Positions 54,385-63,700 of a DNA stretch of 64,000 bases are shown here, piece after piece. How positions within the stretch are numbered: the first letter of the stretch is position 1; every line of letters begins with the position of its first letter. The position numbers were made by a program, and so were the translations under genes. The DNA is from Sphingobacterium sp. UT-1RO-CII-1 (GTDB taxonomy: Bacteria; Bacteroidota; Bacteroidia; Sphingobacteriales; Sphingobacteriaceae): the NCBI RefSeq assembly GCF_026711005.1, contig NZ_JAPPVJ010000002.1, forward strand, positions 620,001-684,000, written 5' to 3'. The notes beneath the pieces were generated by a model. That model made no database searches and had not been told where the DNA came from. It saw only the letters and a list, made by a program, of their open reading frames with translations.

Positions 54385-54921
54385 TTAAACTAAGTCTCCT
54401 ACCGAAACATCCGCTAACACTTCCTGAAACTTGTTTTTCAATTCCTCTTGTAAAATCCCTGTATCTTCCGAAAAATTATCATGAAAATTAGGCAATGAAA
54501 ACACACCTGCAATCTCTGCTCCGTGTATCGGGAATCTCTGTTGCGCTGCTTCCAGCACCGAAATACCACCCCTTGCTCCCGGCGCTGTAGCTAAAAGCAA
54601 CACCTTCTTGCCTTCAAACATTTTTAGTTTCACACGTGATGTCCAGTCAAACAGGTTTTTAAATGCTGTACTGTACGTCCCATTATGCTCCGCTAATGAA
54701 ATAACAATCAGATCGGCTTGTTCCAGTTTATTTAAAAAATGAGATATTCCTTCGGGATGTCCTATTTCCGCCTCTACATCTGTTGTAAACAGTGGTAAAG
54801 GATAGTTTGACAAATCTAGTACTTCTACTTTCTCTGCCGCAAACTGTGAGGCTGCATAAGCCGCAAATGTTTTATTAATAGAGTTTTTACTATACGATGC
54901 TCCAAAAGCTACTATGTTCAT
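54385..54921 (-). CDS. NADPH-dependent FMN reductase (flavodoxin-fold quinone/azo reductase-like)
   Basis: A 178-residue flavodoxin-fold enzyme: the N-terminal FMN phosphate loop is FGASYSKNSINK (about residues 6-17), DLIVISLAEHNGTYSTAFKN carries the [PEN]-x-Y-x-x-[SG] flavin-contact box (here EHNGTYS), and LLLATAPGARGG the second flavin loop. It reduces FMN, quinones or azo compounds using NAD(P)H. First gene of a probable four-gene stress cluster with a pseudo-receiver, Crp/Fnr and pirin. Confidence 0.9.
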   Translation of the reverse strand: MNIVAFGASYSKNSINKTFAAYAASQFAAEKVEVLDLSNYPLPLFTTDVEAEIGHPEGISHFLNKLEQADLIVISLAEHNGTYSTAFKNLFDWTSRVKLKMFEGKKVLLLATAPGARGGISVLEAAQQRFPIHGAEIAGVFSLPNFHDNFSEDTGILQEELKNKFQEVLADVSVGDLV

Positions 54922-54960
54922 ATTTATATGTTTTTTTAATACCTATTGATTCTTTGCAAG

Positions 54961-54968
54961 CAAAATTA
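54961..54968 (-). promoter_or_regulatory. Candidate -7 element (TAATTTTG) of the FMN reductase gene
   Basis: It matches TAnnTTTG 40 nt upstream of the start; no clear -33 TTTG at the expected distance. Confidence 0.4.
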
Positions 54969-55170
54969 CCGCAAAGCCCACGACTGTACATTGATCTAGA
55001 TTAAGAAATACGTGTATTTAAAAAAATAAAGCCCCTTTCAATTAAAAGGGACTCCATCGCCTGATGTATTAAGAAAACAAAAAAATTCAGCACCCCTTTA
55101 CTTCAGCAACAATGCCAGAACCAACCCCGCAGCATCCGATAAGCTCTTATCCGACAATCAAAGCCTGCTT

Positions 55171-56460
55171 TTACTTCGCATATTTTTCGGCAAGCTCTAG
55201 ATTTTTCAACACCTCCTCTGTCTCCTCGCCGCTGAGGTAGTAATTTATAACTGCTCGGCTTCTATAAATATAAGCATTCGTATCATCCCGCTCGTACAGA
55301 TAGTCTAAATCTTCAAACACTAATTTCGCCAACTCATGATCTATCGTACCATCAGCAAAATATTTCAATTCAAACATATGCTTTCTTACCTCTGCCCGAT
55401 ATTGGTAAGCCTGCTCCACATCTTTAACCAGTGATATGACCTTCGTAAAATCTGTTTCGGCCAACGGCAATAAGTCGGCATTATCATTTTGATGGTACCA
55501 GTGATGATAAGCTTCCCCCCGATAGAGGTAATACAGCAGATCAACCATATCCACTACCTTCCTGCTACCGGCTGTTTCTATACCTACTGTAAAGCTATCT
55601 ATAGCCTTTTGATATTCCCTATTTGTATAATAGTAAGCTCCTCTGTGGTATAACATCATATAGTCATTAGGTGCTATCCTTGCCCATCTATTCATCACTT
55701 GCATATAATTCTCACTATTATACGACTCTAATTCTACACCTTTCTTTTCGAAATATTTTTTCAACGTCATTGAAGCATCTTCCGCTACTGCTGCTGCAAG
55801 ATATTCATCAACCTTTTTTTCGGCACATATATGGCAGGCTATTGCCAAGCCTACGTAAGCTTCTTGTCTACTTTCTTTATCCTTTGTAAAGCTCAAGAGT
55901 TTATGGTAAGTTGCGCTTGCTTCTCCATACTGCTTTGCATGTATCTGAAATTCTGCCATAACAAGATAACTACTTACCATAGGGTATAATAGAATTGCCC
56001 GCTGGCAAGTACGAATAGCTTCCTTCACCTCATCTTCGTTATCCAGAGATGCATAACCTGCACCAGTTACCAACTCAGAGGCAAACTTCATAGCATCATT
56101 TTTATCAGTCTTTTCTATCTTTTTCAGATATAGATCAGCTTCCTTTGTATCACCTCTATATTCAAAGCTATTGGACAGTATGAACATAGCGGCGGTACTC
56201 TTCTCCTCTATACTCAGCGCTTTTCTTGCATCGGCCTCCGCCAAAGTATATTGCTGTTCTTCCATATAGACACTTGCCCTAGTGAGGTACAGTGTTGTTT
56301 CATCTGGGTATGCTTTTATACCTTGTGTCAATATATCAATAGCTTCTTGCCCGTCAGTATCTTTGGCTTCATAATAAAATTTGAGCCAATCTTTTGTTTG
56401 CGCCTGAGCTATACTACAAGTAAAAAGCAATAGGATAGCGAGTTTGATAACCTTCATCAT
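55171..56460 (-). CDS. Exported TPR-repeat protein
   Basis: A 429-residue exported protein (signal peptide KVIKLAILLLFTCSIAQA). The rest is made of tetratricopeptide-like helix pairs: GIKAYPDETTLYLTRASVYM, EEQQYTLAEADARKALSIEE, APNDYMMLYHRGAYYYTNRE, then YQKAIDSFTVGIE, and others to the C-terminus. TPR arrays bind partner proteins. Start could be either of the two first Met codons. Stands alone with its own promoter-like element. Confidence 0.85.
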   Translation of the reverse strand: MMKVIKLAILLLFTCSIAQAQTKDWLKFYYEAKDTDGQEAIDILTQGIKAYPDETTLYLTRASVYMEEQQYTLAEADARKALSIEEKSTAAMFILSNSFEYRGDTKEADLYLKKIEKTDKNDAMKFASELVTGAGYASLDNEDEVKEAIRTCQRAILLYPMVSSYLVMAEFQIHAKQYGEASATYHKLLSFTKDKESRQEAYVGLAIACHICAEKKVDEYLAAAVAEDASMTLKKYFEKKGVELESYNSENYMQVMNRWARIAPNDYMMLYHRGAYYYTNREYQKAIDSFTVGIETAGSRKVVDMVDLLYYLYRGEAYHHWYHQNDNADLLPLAETDFTKVISLVKDVEQAYQYRAEVRKHMFELKYFADGTIDHELAKLVFEDLDYLYERDDTNAYIYRSRAVINYYLSGEETEEVLKNLELAEKYAK

Positions 56461-56485
56461 AATCTCAGTTTTAAATTAATATATA

Positions 56486-56493
56486 CAAAACTA
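56486..56493 (-). promoter_or_regulatory. Candidate -7 element (TAGTTTTG) of the TPR gene
   Basis: It matches TAnnTTTG, 26 nt upstream of the start; -33 element not clear. Confidence 0.4.
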
Positions 56494-56529
56494 ACTGACT
56501 ATCATATCTGATAAAATACCCAGACTTAG

Positions 56530-56775
56530 GTATTTTTATGATGGCTTGGTTATACTGATATCTTACCTATTAATTTTTTTAATAAAAGACTTATTACTTT
56601 TTCTTGATAAAAAGTAAACAAAAATCAAGACTAAGGATGCTGTTTCGCTAAAAGCAACGCTTAGTCCGGAATGTATTTAAGCCGCTGCGCTTCCAAAATC
56701 CATTCTCATCGGACTACGCCCTGCTTTCTTGACGCGACAGCATCCAAGGTCGTTCTTGCAGCGTTTTGAGAAACG
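56530..56775. repeat. Long-hairpin repeat, dispersed copy 4
   Basis: A fourth copy of the 51-kb repeat, same orientation. The small hairpin (TTACTTTTTCTTGATAAAAA then GTAA) is at about 56594-56617, and the long imperfect hairpin at 56635-56745 (GGATGCTGTTTCG.. with ..CGCGACAGCATCC). The upstream half is more diverged and shorter than in copies 1-3. It lies between the TPR gene and a terminator. Confidence 0.85.
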
Positions 56776-56808
56776 CTTTTAAAATCCATTCTCATCGACC
56801 CTAGTCTA

Positions 56809-56831
56809 GCTATACCTTTTGGCTAGTTTTG
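56809..56831. repeat. 23-bp dispersed exact repeat, copy 2
   Basis: Identical to 46253-46275 (same orientation). Here it lies just right of the fourth long-hairpin repeat, hinting that it may be a piece of a larger repeat family. Confidence 0.6.
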
Positions 56832-56927
56832 CCCTAAAAAACTACTTTAAGCACACAAAAAGCGTAAATAGAGGTAAAATAAGCCTGTCAATGAAAACCA
56901 ACCCCACACCTCCTTTACAACAGATAC

Positions 56928-56974
56928 AAAAAAAGAGCGAGCTCCTTCTTTATAAAGGAACCCGCTCTTTTTTG
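56928..56974 (-). terminator. Terminator of the baeRF3-like gene
   Basis: AAAAAAGAGCG pairs with CGCTCTTTTTT, with an inner stem TCCTT/AAGGA. The A-run before it gives the U-tract on the minus strand. It lies about 90 nt beyond the stop at 57062. Confidence 0.88.
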
Positions 56975-57061
56975 GGAGTTACAAGTTAAAAGTCGAAGCT
57001 TTTTAAATTGCTATTTTCTATTTTGATCAGTGAAACCTGTCCTCTTCATTTGGAATATCTA

Positions 57062-58141
57062 TTAATATCGAACTTTTAGTACAATGGGTCTGAATTCCGG
57101 ATTAGGAATTTGGTTTACTAATACAAATCTCCCGTTCTTTTCAAATGCTTTCCATGCCAAGAATCCCCCCAGATCATCAATTACATCCACTCCACCTGTG
57201 CTATTTTCTAAACTTATTTCTCGTTCACCTTGCAATTTTACCGATTGTTTAAAATCTTCTTCCAGAATGAGAAGGTCAGCTCTACCATCTAGGCAAGCTT
57301 GGTAAATCTCTTGCAGATCCGTCAAAATCAAACCACTTCCTACAGCTTGTTCCAACTCAGCGAAATAACTTTCTTCTTGCATTTTATGCTGAGCTTTCAT
57401 AAAATCCCACGTCGATTTTCCTATAGTGGTTTTATTGACTGATGATTGGTCCAGTGAAATATGACCTATATATTTCTTAGGCTGATCAGCAACTTGCATA
57501 AGCCTGGTGTAATTATCTTCACTCGCTACGACCACCACCTTTACATTATTGAGCAACTCTATGCGGTTGATGGCTTTATCCAGCAAATTAAAAAATTCTG
57601 CCAACCGTTCGTCTTGATACTTAGAATCACTTTGACGATTTGGATCCGATTTCAAAAACGGATTGTCAGTCACTGGGAAAATATCGCTATCAACTTCCTT
57701 AACAATAGCATCATTACTTGCTATTAATAATTCTGCAGAACCTGCTGAAAGGAGCAAAATTCCATATTCAGAAAGACGCGTTATCTCCTTTATCAAAGGT
57801 TTGACAGCAAAATATCTACTTATATGCACCCCCTCTTGATCTGTTGACCATCCTGATCTGAAGATTTCCTTTTTCGTCTTCGAAACAAAGATATGCAGCG
57901 CATCAAGATTGTGATGGACATCGACTTCCTCCTGAATTTCATCCAACAATCTTAAAACTTTCTCTAGATCCTTTTGATTAAATTCTTCCAACAATCTTTT
58001 TTTTGCTTCCGAAATAAAGTTTTTCAGTTTGATAGCATCTTTCTGATTGTCTGGAGAAGTCCGGTGTGTGTTAAGAGAAATTGTGATGTTTATTTCTGAA
58101 GTAGAGTCTATTAATACATTTAAGAGTTTTTGTGCATCCAT
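57062..58141 (-). CDS. baeRF3-like protein (bacterial archaeo-eukaryotic release-factor family)
   Basis: A 359-residue cytosolic protein. The N-terminal ITISLNTHRTSPDNQKDAIK, then LKNFISEAKKRLLEEF; the middle NLDALHIFVSKTKKEIFR and YFAVKPLIKEITRLSEYGIL; and the C-terminal VGSGLILTDLQEIYQACLDG, then RADLLILEEDF, correspond to the three-domain eRF1-like baeRF3 architecture. Families of this kind are predicted to act on ribosomes or stress RNA-protein complexes; the mechanism is unproven. Stands alone with its own terminator. Confidence 0.75.
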   Translation of the reverse strand: MDAQKLLNVLIDSTSEINITISLNTHRTSPDNQKDAIKLKNFISEAKKRLLEEFNQKDLEKVLRLLDEIQEEVDVHHNLDALHIFVSKTKKEIFRSGWSTDQEGVHISRYFAVKPLIKEITRLSEYGILLLSAGSAELLIASNDAIVKEVDSDIFPVTDNPFLKSDPNRQSDSKYQDERLAEFFNLLDKAINRIELLNNVKVVVVASEDNYTRLMQVADQPKKYIGHISLDQSSVNKTTIGKSTWDFMKAQHKMQEESYFAELEQAVGSGLILTDLQEIYQACLDGRADLLILEEDFKQSVKLQGEREISLENSTGGVDVIDDLGGFLAWKAFEKNGRFVLVNQIPNPEFRPIVLKVRY

Positions 58142-58470
58142 TCTAAGAAAATTTATGTTCTAATTGAGCTATTTGACTATTACTGATACAACATATTTTA
58201 ATCAGAATTGTTTGCGTGTTGTTAAGGAAACTAGATGAAGCCACATAAAACAAACAAGAGTATATATAAACGTCCCAATGAAAACCATGCCTCCTCTTCT
58301 CTGCAGACACAAAGCAGCCATTTGGTAAACCAAATGGCTGCACTATGATAAACTTAAACTGTGCGCAGCACCGCCAACTGATCGTCAACTGCTGCTCTAC
58401 TTTCATCCGTAAAGCACACAGCAGCATCCTAGCTCTCTTTTATTGTGCACAACATGCATCAGGTTTTCAG
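58142..58470. other. Intergenic region, 329 nt, with a perfect palindrome
   Basis: Contains GCAGCCATTTGG-TAAA-CCAAATGGCTGC (58314-58341), a 12-bp perfect stem that, on the minus strand, is followed by TTTGTGT. It is a likely terminator of the SusCD/GDPD operon 130 nt beyond its stop. A 94-codon minus-strand frame (58143-58427) runs through the palindrome and is not credible as a gene. Confidence 0.55.
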
Positions 58471-59235
58471 CTACTTAAAAAAACGAGCAAACTGACTATC
58501 TAACTGCACATACTTCACCCCCAAATCCTTCAACTCACTTGCCAGCTCTTCGTATCCCTCCTCTATACCCTTCTGATAATTTATAGCGCCTACTACTTGA
58601 ATATTATTTCTTACTGCCCATTGATAATCCTCCACCGATGGGTTTGTAAAAAGATAATAATGCGCTGCCGAGTAATCGTTTCTTTTCTGATAAGCCTCAA
58701 CCTGCGCACGCGTACAGCTTAGTTTTATTCTCCCTCTAAAATAATCTGTTGCTTTCTCCGAGGGGATAATCAAAGCCTCCGTATCGAGCTCATAAGTCTT
58801 CAACAAGCTGTACACCTCCTCAAATACCGCCGGTTGCTTTCCCTCTATTTTAAAATCAATCATCACCTGCAGACCTTCCTTTCTACACAACTGTAGCATA
58901 GCTTCCAGTTTTTGCATCCTATGTCCATTTGCAGTTTCATAAACAGATACTTCCTCCCAAAACAAATCGTTCAACTTTTTATCTACATTAAAAAAGCGTA
59001 CCAAATCCCGGTCGTGATGCACCACTAAAACACTATCCTTCGTCAGACGTACATCTAGCTCAACCATATAATACCCCTGGTCGGCAGCTTTCCTTACAGC
59101 CGCCACACTATTTTCGTCTGTATACTCATCTACCACTCCTCCACGATGCGCTATCAAATTCACTTCACCACTCTGTGCGTATAAGCCAGAAACTAAAGCT
59201 GCTACAAACAACCATGTTATTACAATCCTTCTCAT
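58471..59235 (-). CDS. Exported glycerophosphodiester phosphodiesterase
   Basis: A 254-residue exported GDPD (signal peptide ending SGLYAQ). LIAHRGGVVDEYTDENSVAA has the catalytic His and metal-site Glu, MVELDVRLTKDSVLVVHHD gives the E-x-D and H-D metal and catalytic pairs, and LQVMIDFKIEGKQ is the later family block. It hydrolyses glycerophosphodiesters to sn-glycerol-3-phosphate and an alcohol. Its ATG overlaps the SusD stop (TGATG), so it is translationally coupled to a SusC/SusD uptake pair; the operon probably feeds on glycerophosphodiesters or polymer-derived phosphodiesters. Confidence 0.92.
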   Translation of the reverse strand: MRRIVITWLFVAALVSGLYAQSGEVNLIAHRGGVVDEYTDENSVAAVRKAADQGYYMVELDVRLTKDSVLVVHHDRDLVRFFNVDKKLNDLFWEEVSVYETANGHRMQKLEAMLQLCRKEGLQVMIDFKIEGKQPAVFEEVYSLLKTYELDTEALIIPSEKATDYFRGRIKLSCTRAQVEAYQKRNDYSAAHYYLFTNPSVEDYQWAVRNNIQVVGAINYQKGIEEGYEELASELKDLGVKYVQLDSQFARFFK

Positions 59236-60695
59236 CAGTAATTAGAGTTTTGTTTTAATACACCACCACTTTTATCTATTTCAACCTGTGGTAATGGAAA
59301 AAAATAGTTCTTCGGTCGCGAAAAATTAATTCGGTTTAAATCCGCATGATACACCGCATCTGGATTTTTCAACAGCGAAGCAATATCTACCCAACCTAAC
59401 CTATCCCAACGCACCAAGTCAAAAAAGCGTCTATTCTCTCCTGCCAGCTCCAAACGTCTTTCTAGCATTAGCTCTTCTTTTCCTGCATTGCTCACTAAAT
59501 CAACGCCTGCCCTTGCTCTTACCATATTAATCTCCTTATCGCCTGCCCCATTACCATACTTTCTAATCTTTGCTTCTGCTACCAAAAGATACACATCACT
59601 GGCTCTCATCAACGGAATTAAAAGATCAAAGCTCAGCTTTCCTTCCGGTGTAAAAGTGGTATATTTATTAAAATGATATCCGGTCTCCGAGCTCGCACCC
59701 TCATATTTCATCTTCGTATCACCCAAATCAATCTCATCTCCATCCGCCCATATTGTCGCTATGCGTCTCTTGTCATTCCCATATGCATCATACAAGCTCT
59801 TCATCGGATGGAAAAAATTCCAGCCGCCCAACGTTCGCGGACTAAAATAATTAATTGTAGAAGTACTTCTCCATGTTTGTGACGAAGTGACATAAAGCAA
59901 CATCTCTGGTAATGGTTTACTCTTCTGGCGGAAATTATCCTGAAAATTATCCGACAGTCTAAACACATTATTTCCCACAATTTGCTCTCCTGTCGCAATC
60001 GCCAAGTCTAATTTACCATCTTGGTTAGGGTAACTTGCCCAATGCATATATAGTTGTGTCAAATACGCCCATGCCGCCCCCTTACTTACTCTTCCTTCGC
60101 CCGTTGTAAATGGCAAAAGTTCCACAGCAGCTTTCAAATCCTCTTCTATCGTCTGCATCACTTCTTCAATAGTTGCTTTAGGCTTATTATAATTTGCTTT
60201 TACAGCATCCTCCTGAGTAATTACAGGAAACTCGCCATAAGGCAAATACAACCACCAATTGGCAAATGCTCTAAAGAAATGCGCTTCGCCCAAACTTCTA
60301 CTTTTCACCTCCGCGGAGATTGACTCCAATTGCGGTACATGCGCCAAAATGATATTCGATCGTGACACCATTTCATATTTCCAAGTCCAGCCTTCACTCA
60401 ACTTCGGGTTTGAGGCGTCGAACGTAAACGTTTCTATGGCCTCATCTTCCGAATGATCTCCGGCACGGTACACATCATCTGACGCAATATCCCAGGTGTA
60501 ATCGCCATGTGCCACAAAGTCCTCTGCTATAAAAATCCCATAAAGCCCAGTAACGGCATCCACTACCGCCTGTTCATTTTTAAAATAATTTTCCTCCGTA
60601 TACTGGCCCTTTATATCCACATCCAACATGCTATCGCAAGAGGAGACACTTATCAATATTCCAAGAAGTGCTCCTGTTATTAATCTCTTATTCAT
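59235..60695 (-). CDS. SusD/RagB family nutrient-binding lipoprotein
   Basis: A 486-residue surface lipoprotein; lipobox SVSSC (Cys20). The SusD TPR-like fold is clear: NYFKNEQAVVDAVTGLYGIF near the N-terminus, AHFFRAFANWWLYLPYGEFP (about 160), SKGAAWAYLTQLYMHWASYP, and a C-terminal ELMLERRLELAGENRRFFDL, then VRWDRL and a final YFFPLPQVEID. It forms the lid of the SusC transporter encoded 83 nt upstream. Ligand unknown; the downstream GDPD suggests phosphodiesters. Confidence 0.95.
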   Translation of the reverse strand: MNKRLITGALLGILISVSSCDSMLDVDIKGQYTEENYFKNEQAVVDAVTGLYGIFIAEDFVAHGDYTWDIASDDVYRAGDHSEDEAIETFTFDASNPKLSEGWTWKYEMVSRSNIILAHVPQLESISAEVKSRSLGEAHFFRAFANWWLYLPYGEFPVITQEDAVKANYNKPKATIEEVMQTIEEDLKAAVELLPFTTGEGRVSKGAAWAYLTQLYMHWASYPNQDGKLDLAIATGEQIVGNNVFRLSDNFQDNFRQKSKPLPEMLLYVTSSQTWRSTSTINYFSPRTLGGWNFFHPMKSLYDAYGNDKRRIATIWADGDEIDLGDTKMKYEGASSETGYHFNKYTTFTPEGKLSFDLLIPLMRASDVYLLVAEAKIRKYGNGAGDKEINMVRARAGVDLVSNAGKEELMLERRLELAGENRRFFDLVRWDRLGWVDIASLLKNPDAVYHADLNRINFSRPKNYFFPLPQVEIDKSGGVLKQNSNY

Positions 60696-60778
60696 TATGT
60701 GTATAATCTATTTTTTATCTATCATATGGAATACTCATGGATATTTGTGTTTCCCTAAACATGAGCATTTCATTCATC

Positions 60779-63700
60779 TTAAAAATCAAATCTAAAGCCC
60801 AAGTTTATCTTCCTACTAAACGGAAAGTTTGCATAATCTACGCCCCGTTGTAAATTACCATCCGAATAACCTATCTCCGGGTTATAACCTTTATAAGAAC
60901 TTAACACCAACAAATTCTCTCCCATCAGATACACATTCATATTTTTCATAAAACTTCTCTCACCTGTTGGAATCGTATACGAAAGAGTCAATGTCTTTAG
61001 CTTCACAAAGCTCCCATTCTCTACAAATAGATCCGATGTACGGTGATTCAGGTTAACTCTTTGTGTACTCATCCGTGGTATTTGATTACTCGTTCCTTCA
61101 CCGTTCCACCTATTCATAGCTTCTGCATACATATTATACGAATACGTCGGATCCAAACCTTGCATGCGATCTGCATTATACAATTGTCCACCAAAATTCC
61201 CTGTAACATTTGCCTGCATAGCCAAACCCCTATACGCCACCCCCAGCTGTAGCCCCAATATAGCATCTGGGTTCGGATCTCCTAAATACATCCTATCATT
61301 CTCATCTATTACACCATCCCCATTTGTATCCACAAAACGTACATCACCGGGTTTTATATTTCCCTTTCTGCTATCATTCGCTATATAGGCATCGGCATCA
61401 ATCTCCTGCTGGTTCTGATACAAGCCTTTGGTCTTCCAACCAAAGAAAGAAGCTAAAGGCATATCTTCGTAGGTACGCGATATCTCTTGGGACTGTCTTC
61501 CATAAAACAACGAACTGATATAATTATTATCTCCATACAGCTTCGTCACCTTATTCTTAAGCAATGTCAGATTCATTCCCACACTATAGGCCCACCCATT
61601 TTCCAACTGCTTTCGGTGTCCCAGCTCAATTTCCCATCCCCAATTTCTCAACTCTCCGATATTCGAATCCGGTATGGTCGCTCTCCCCACTGTTCCCATT
61701 GCTACTGCCGGTATCAACATATCTGTTGTACGTTTATCAAACCAAGTTATACCTGCTGTAAGTCCTCCATTATACAATACAGCATCAACCCCTATATTTG
61801 TCATGGCCGTTTTTTCCCAAGTAATAAACGGGTTTGCCAAACTTGTGATACGTGCGCCACCTACCCTATCTGGTCCAAACGTATATTTATTACCATAATC
61901 GATATTTCTTTTGATCACCGTCAGATATTGCATATCTGCCACTTCTTGATTGCCTAACATTCCCCAATCTGCTTTGAGCTTCAACTCATCAACAAAAGAA
62001 ACGGACTCCATAAACGCTTCTTCCGATAATTTCCAACCTGCTGAAAAACCTGGAAAATATCCCCATCTATTACCTGGCGCAAACTTCGACGAACCATCGC
62101 TACGCATGGTCATTGTCAAAAGATACTTTCCATCAAAACTATAGTTAACCCTTGCAAAAGCAGAAGCCAACTTCTGTGGTACTACATAATTTCCTGTGAT
62201 TGAATTCATCGTTGCGCCATTATCAAACACAATCTGATCCATATCCTCATCCGCAAAACCTATCTTTTTCACTGTTTGAAAACTTCCCTTCTTCGCCTGC
62301 ATCGACACTCCAGCTACAGCATCCAAACTATGTTGGTCTATCGTGCGTCGAAAATCCAAATATGCTTCTCCCAAAAGCGTATGATTTCTTTCATCCGTCA
62401 CACTTAACTCCGCATCATTACGTCTTCTCATTTGTTGCGTTACGCTCGGAAAAAAATCTTTCGCTTGATATACATTCCCCTCAAAACCCACATTTGCCTT
62501 CAACTTCAAGCTTTCTACTATACCATATTCCAGCGCAAGAGAAGCCAATATATTGTGGTTATTTTTATTTCTATCCTCTGTAGCCAATTCATACACCGGA
62601 TTATTAATATCTCCCAATTCATTATTTGCCGATGCTGTCCCCCACTCGCCATTCTCTCCCATTACGGGAATAGCCGGGTTAAAGCGTAAAGCCTGCCACA
62701 ACACACCAGTATATACAGAACTTGTTGACGGGCTATACCAATTTCTATAGTTATACTGAAAATTCTGCACCAACTTCAATTTATCCGAAATTACATGATT
62801 TGAGTTGACCCGAGCAGACAGACGACTAAACTTGGAGCTTAACATTATTCCTTTTTCGTTATAATAACCCAAGCTTGTGAGATACGAAGACTTCTCCCCT
62901 CCGCTACGAACACTTAAATCTATATTTTCCAATCTTCCGGTCTGAAACAGCTCCTCTTGCCAATCTGTTCTGGTCTTGCTATAATAATTATCTTTCCAAA
63001 ACTCGTTAACAGCTATACCATCATTTGTATAACGTTCTTTCTTAAGCATACTCAACTCCTCTGCACCGAGCAAATCTAACTTATTATTTACCTTCGTAAT
63101 ACCCGAATACAGATTAACATTAAATTGTGTCGGCTGCCCCAGCTTCCCTCTTTTCGTCGTTATAAGTATCACACCATTTGCAGCTCTTGTTCCGTAAATA
63201 GCTGCCGAAGATGCGTCCTTCAATACTTCTACCTGCTCAATATCATTAGGATTAATATCTGACAGTTTTCCCGAGGGCACCCCATCAATCACCACCAAGG
63301 GGTTGGAAGAATTAATACTTCCTGTTCCTCTTATCTGTATCGTTGGTTCTTCGGCCGGCGCCCCTCCATTAGCTACAATCTCCAAGCCTGAAGAGAGTCC
63401 TTGCAACGAATTAGACACCTGTCCCATAGGTGCCACACTCAGTTGCTCGGCTTTTATGCTCGACACCGAGCCCGTCAGATCGCTTCTTCTTTGTGTACCA
63501 TAACCCACAACCACTACCTCGTTCATTTCATTAAACAATGGACTTAACCTCACCTCTATTATCTTTTGGTTGGTCAGCTTCATTTCTTGAGTTTCAAAGC
63601 CCACATACGAAAACTGTAAAACTGTCAATGGTTTAGATACTTCAACTTCAAAATAGCCTTCACTATTCGTGATACTGCCATTATTTGTACCTTTCTCCTT

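Noticed and set aside
58143..58427. 94-codon minus-strand frame
   Set aside because: It passes through a perfect 12-bp palindrome and a likely terminator and has no protein-like pattern.
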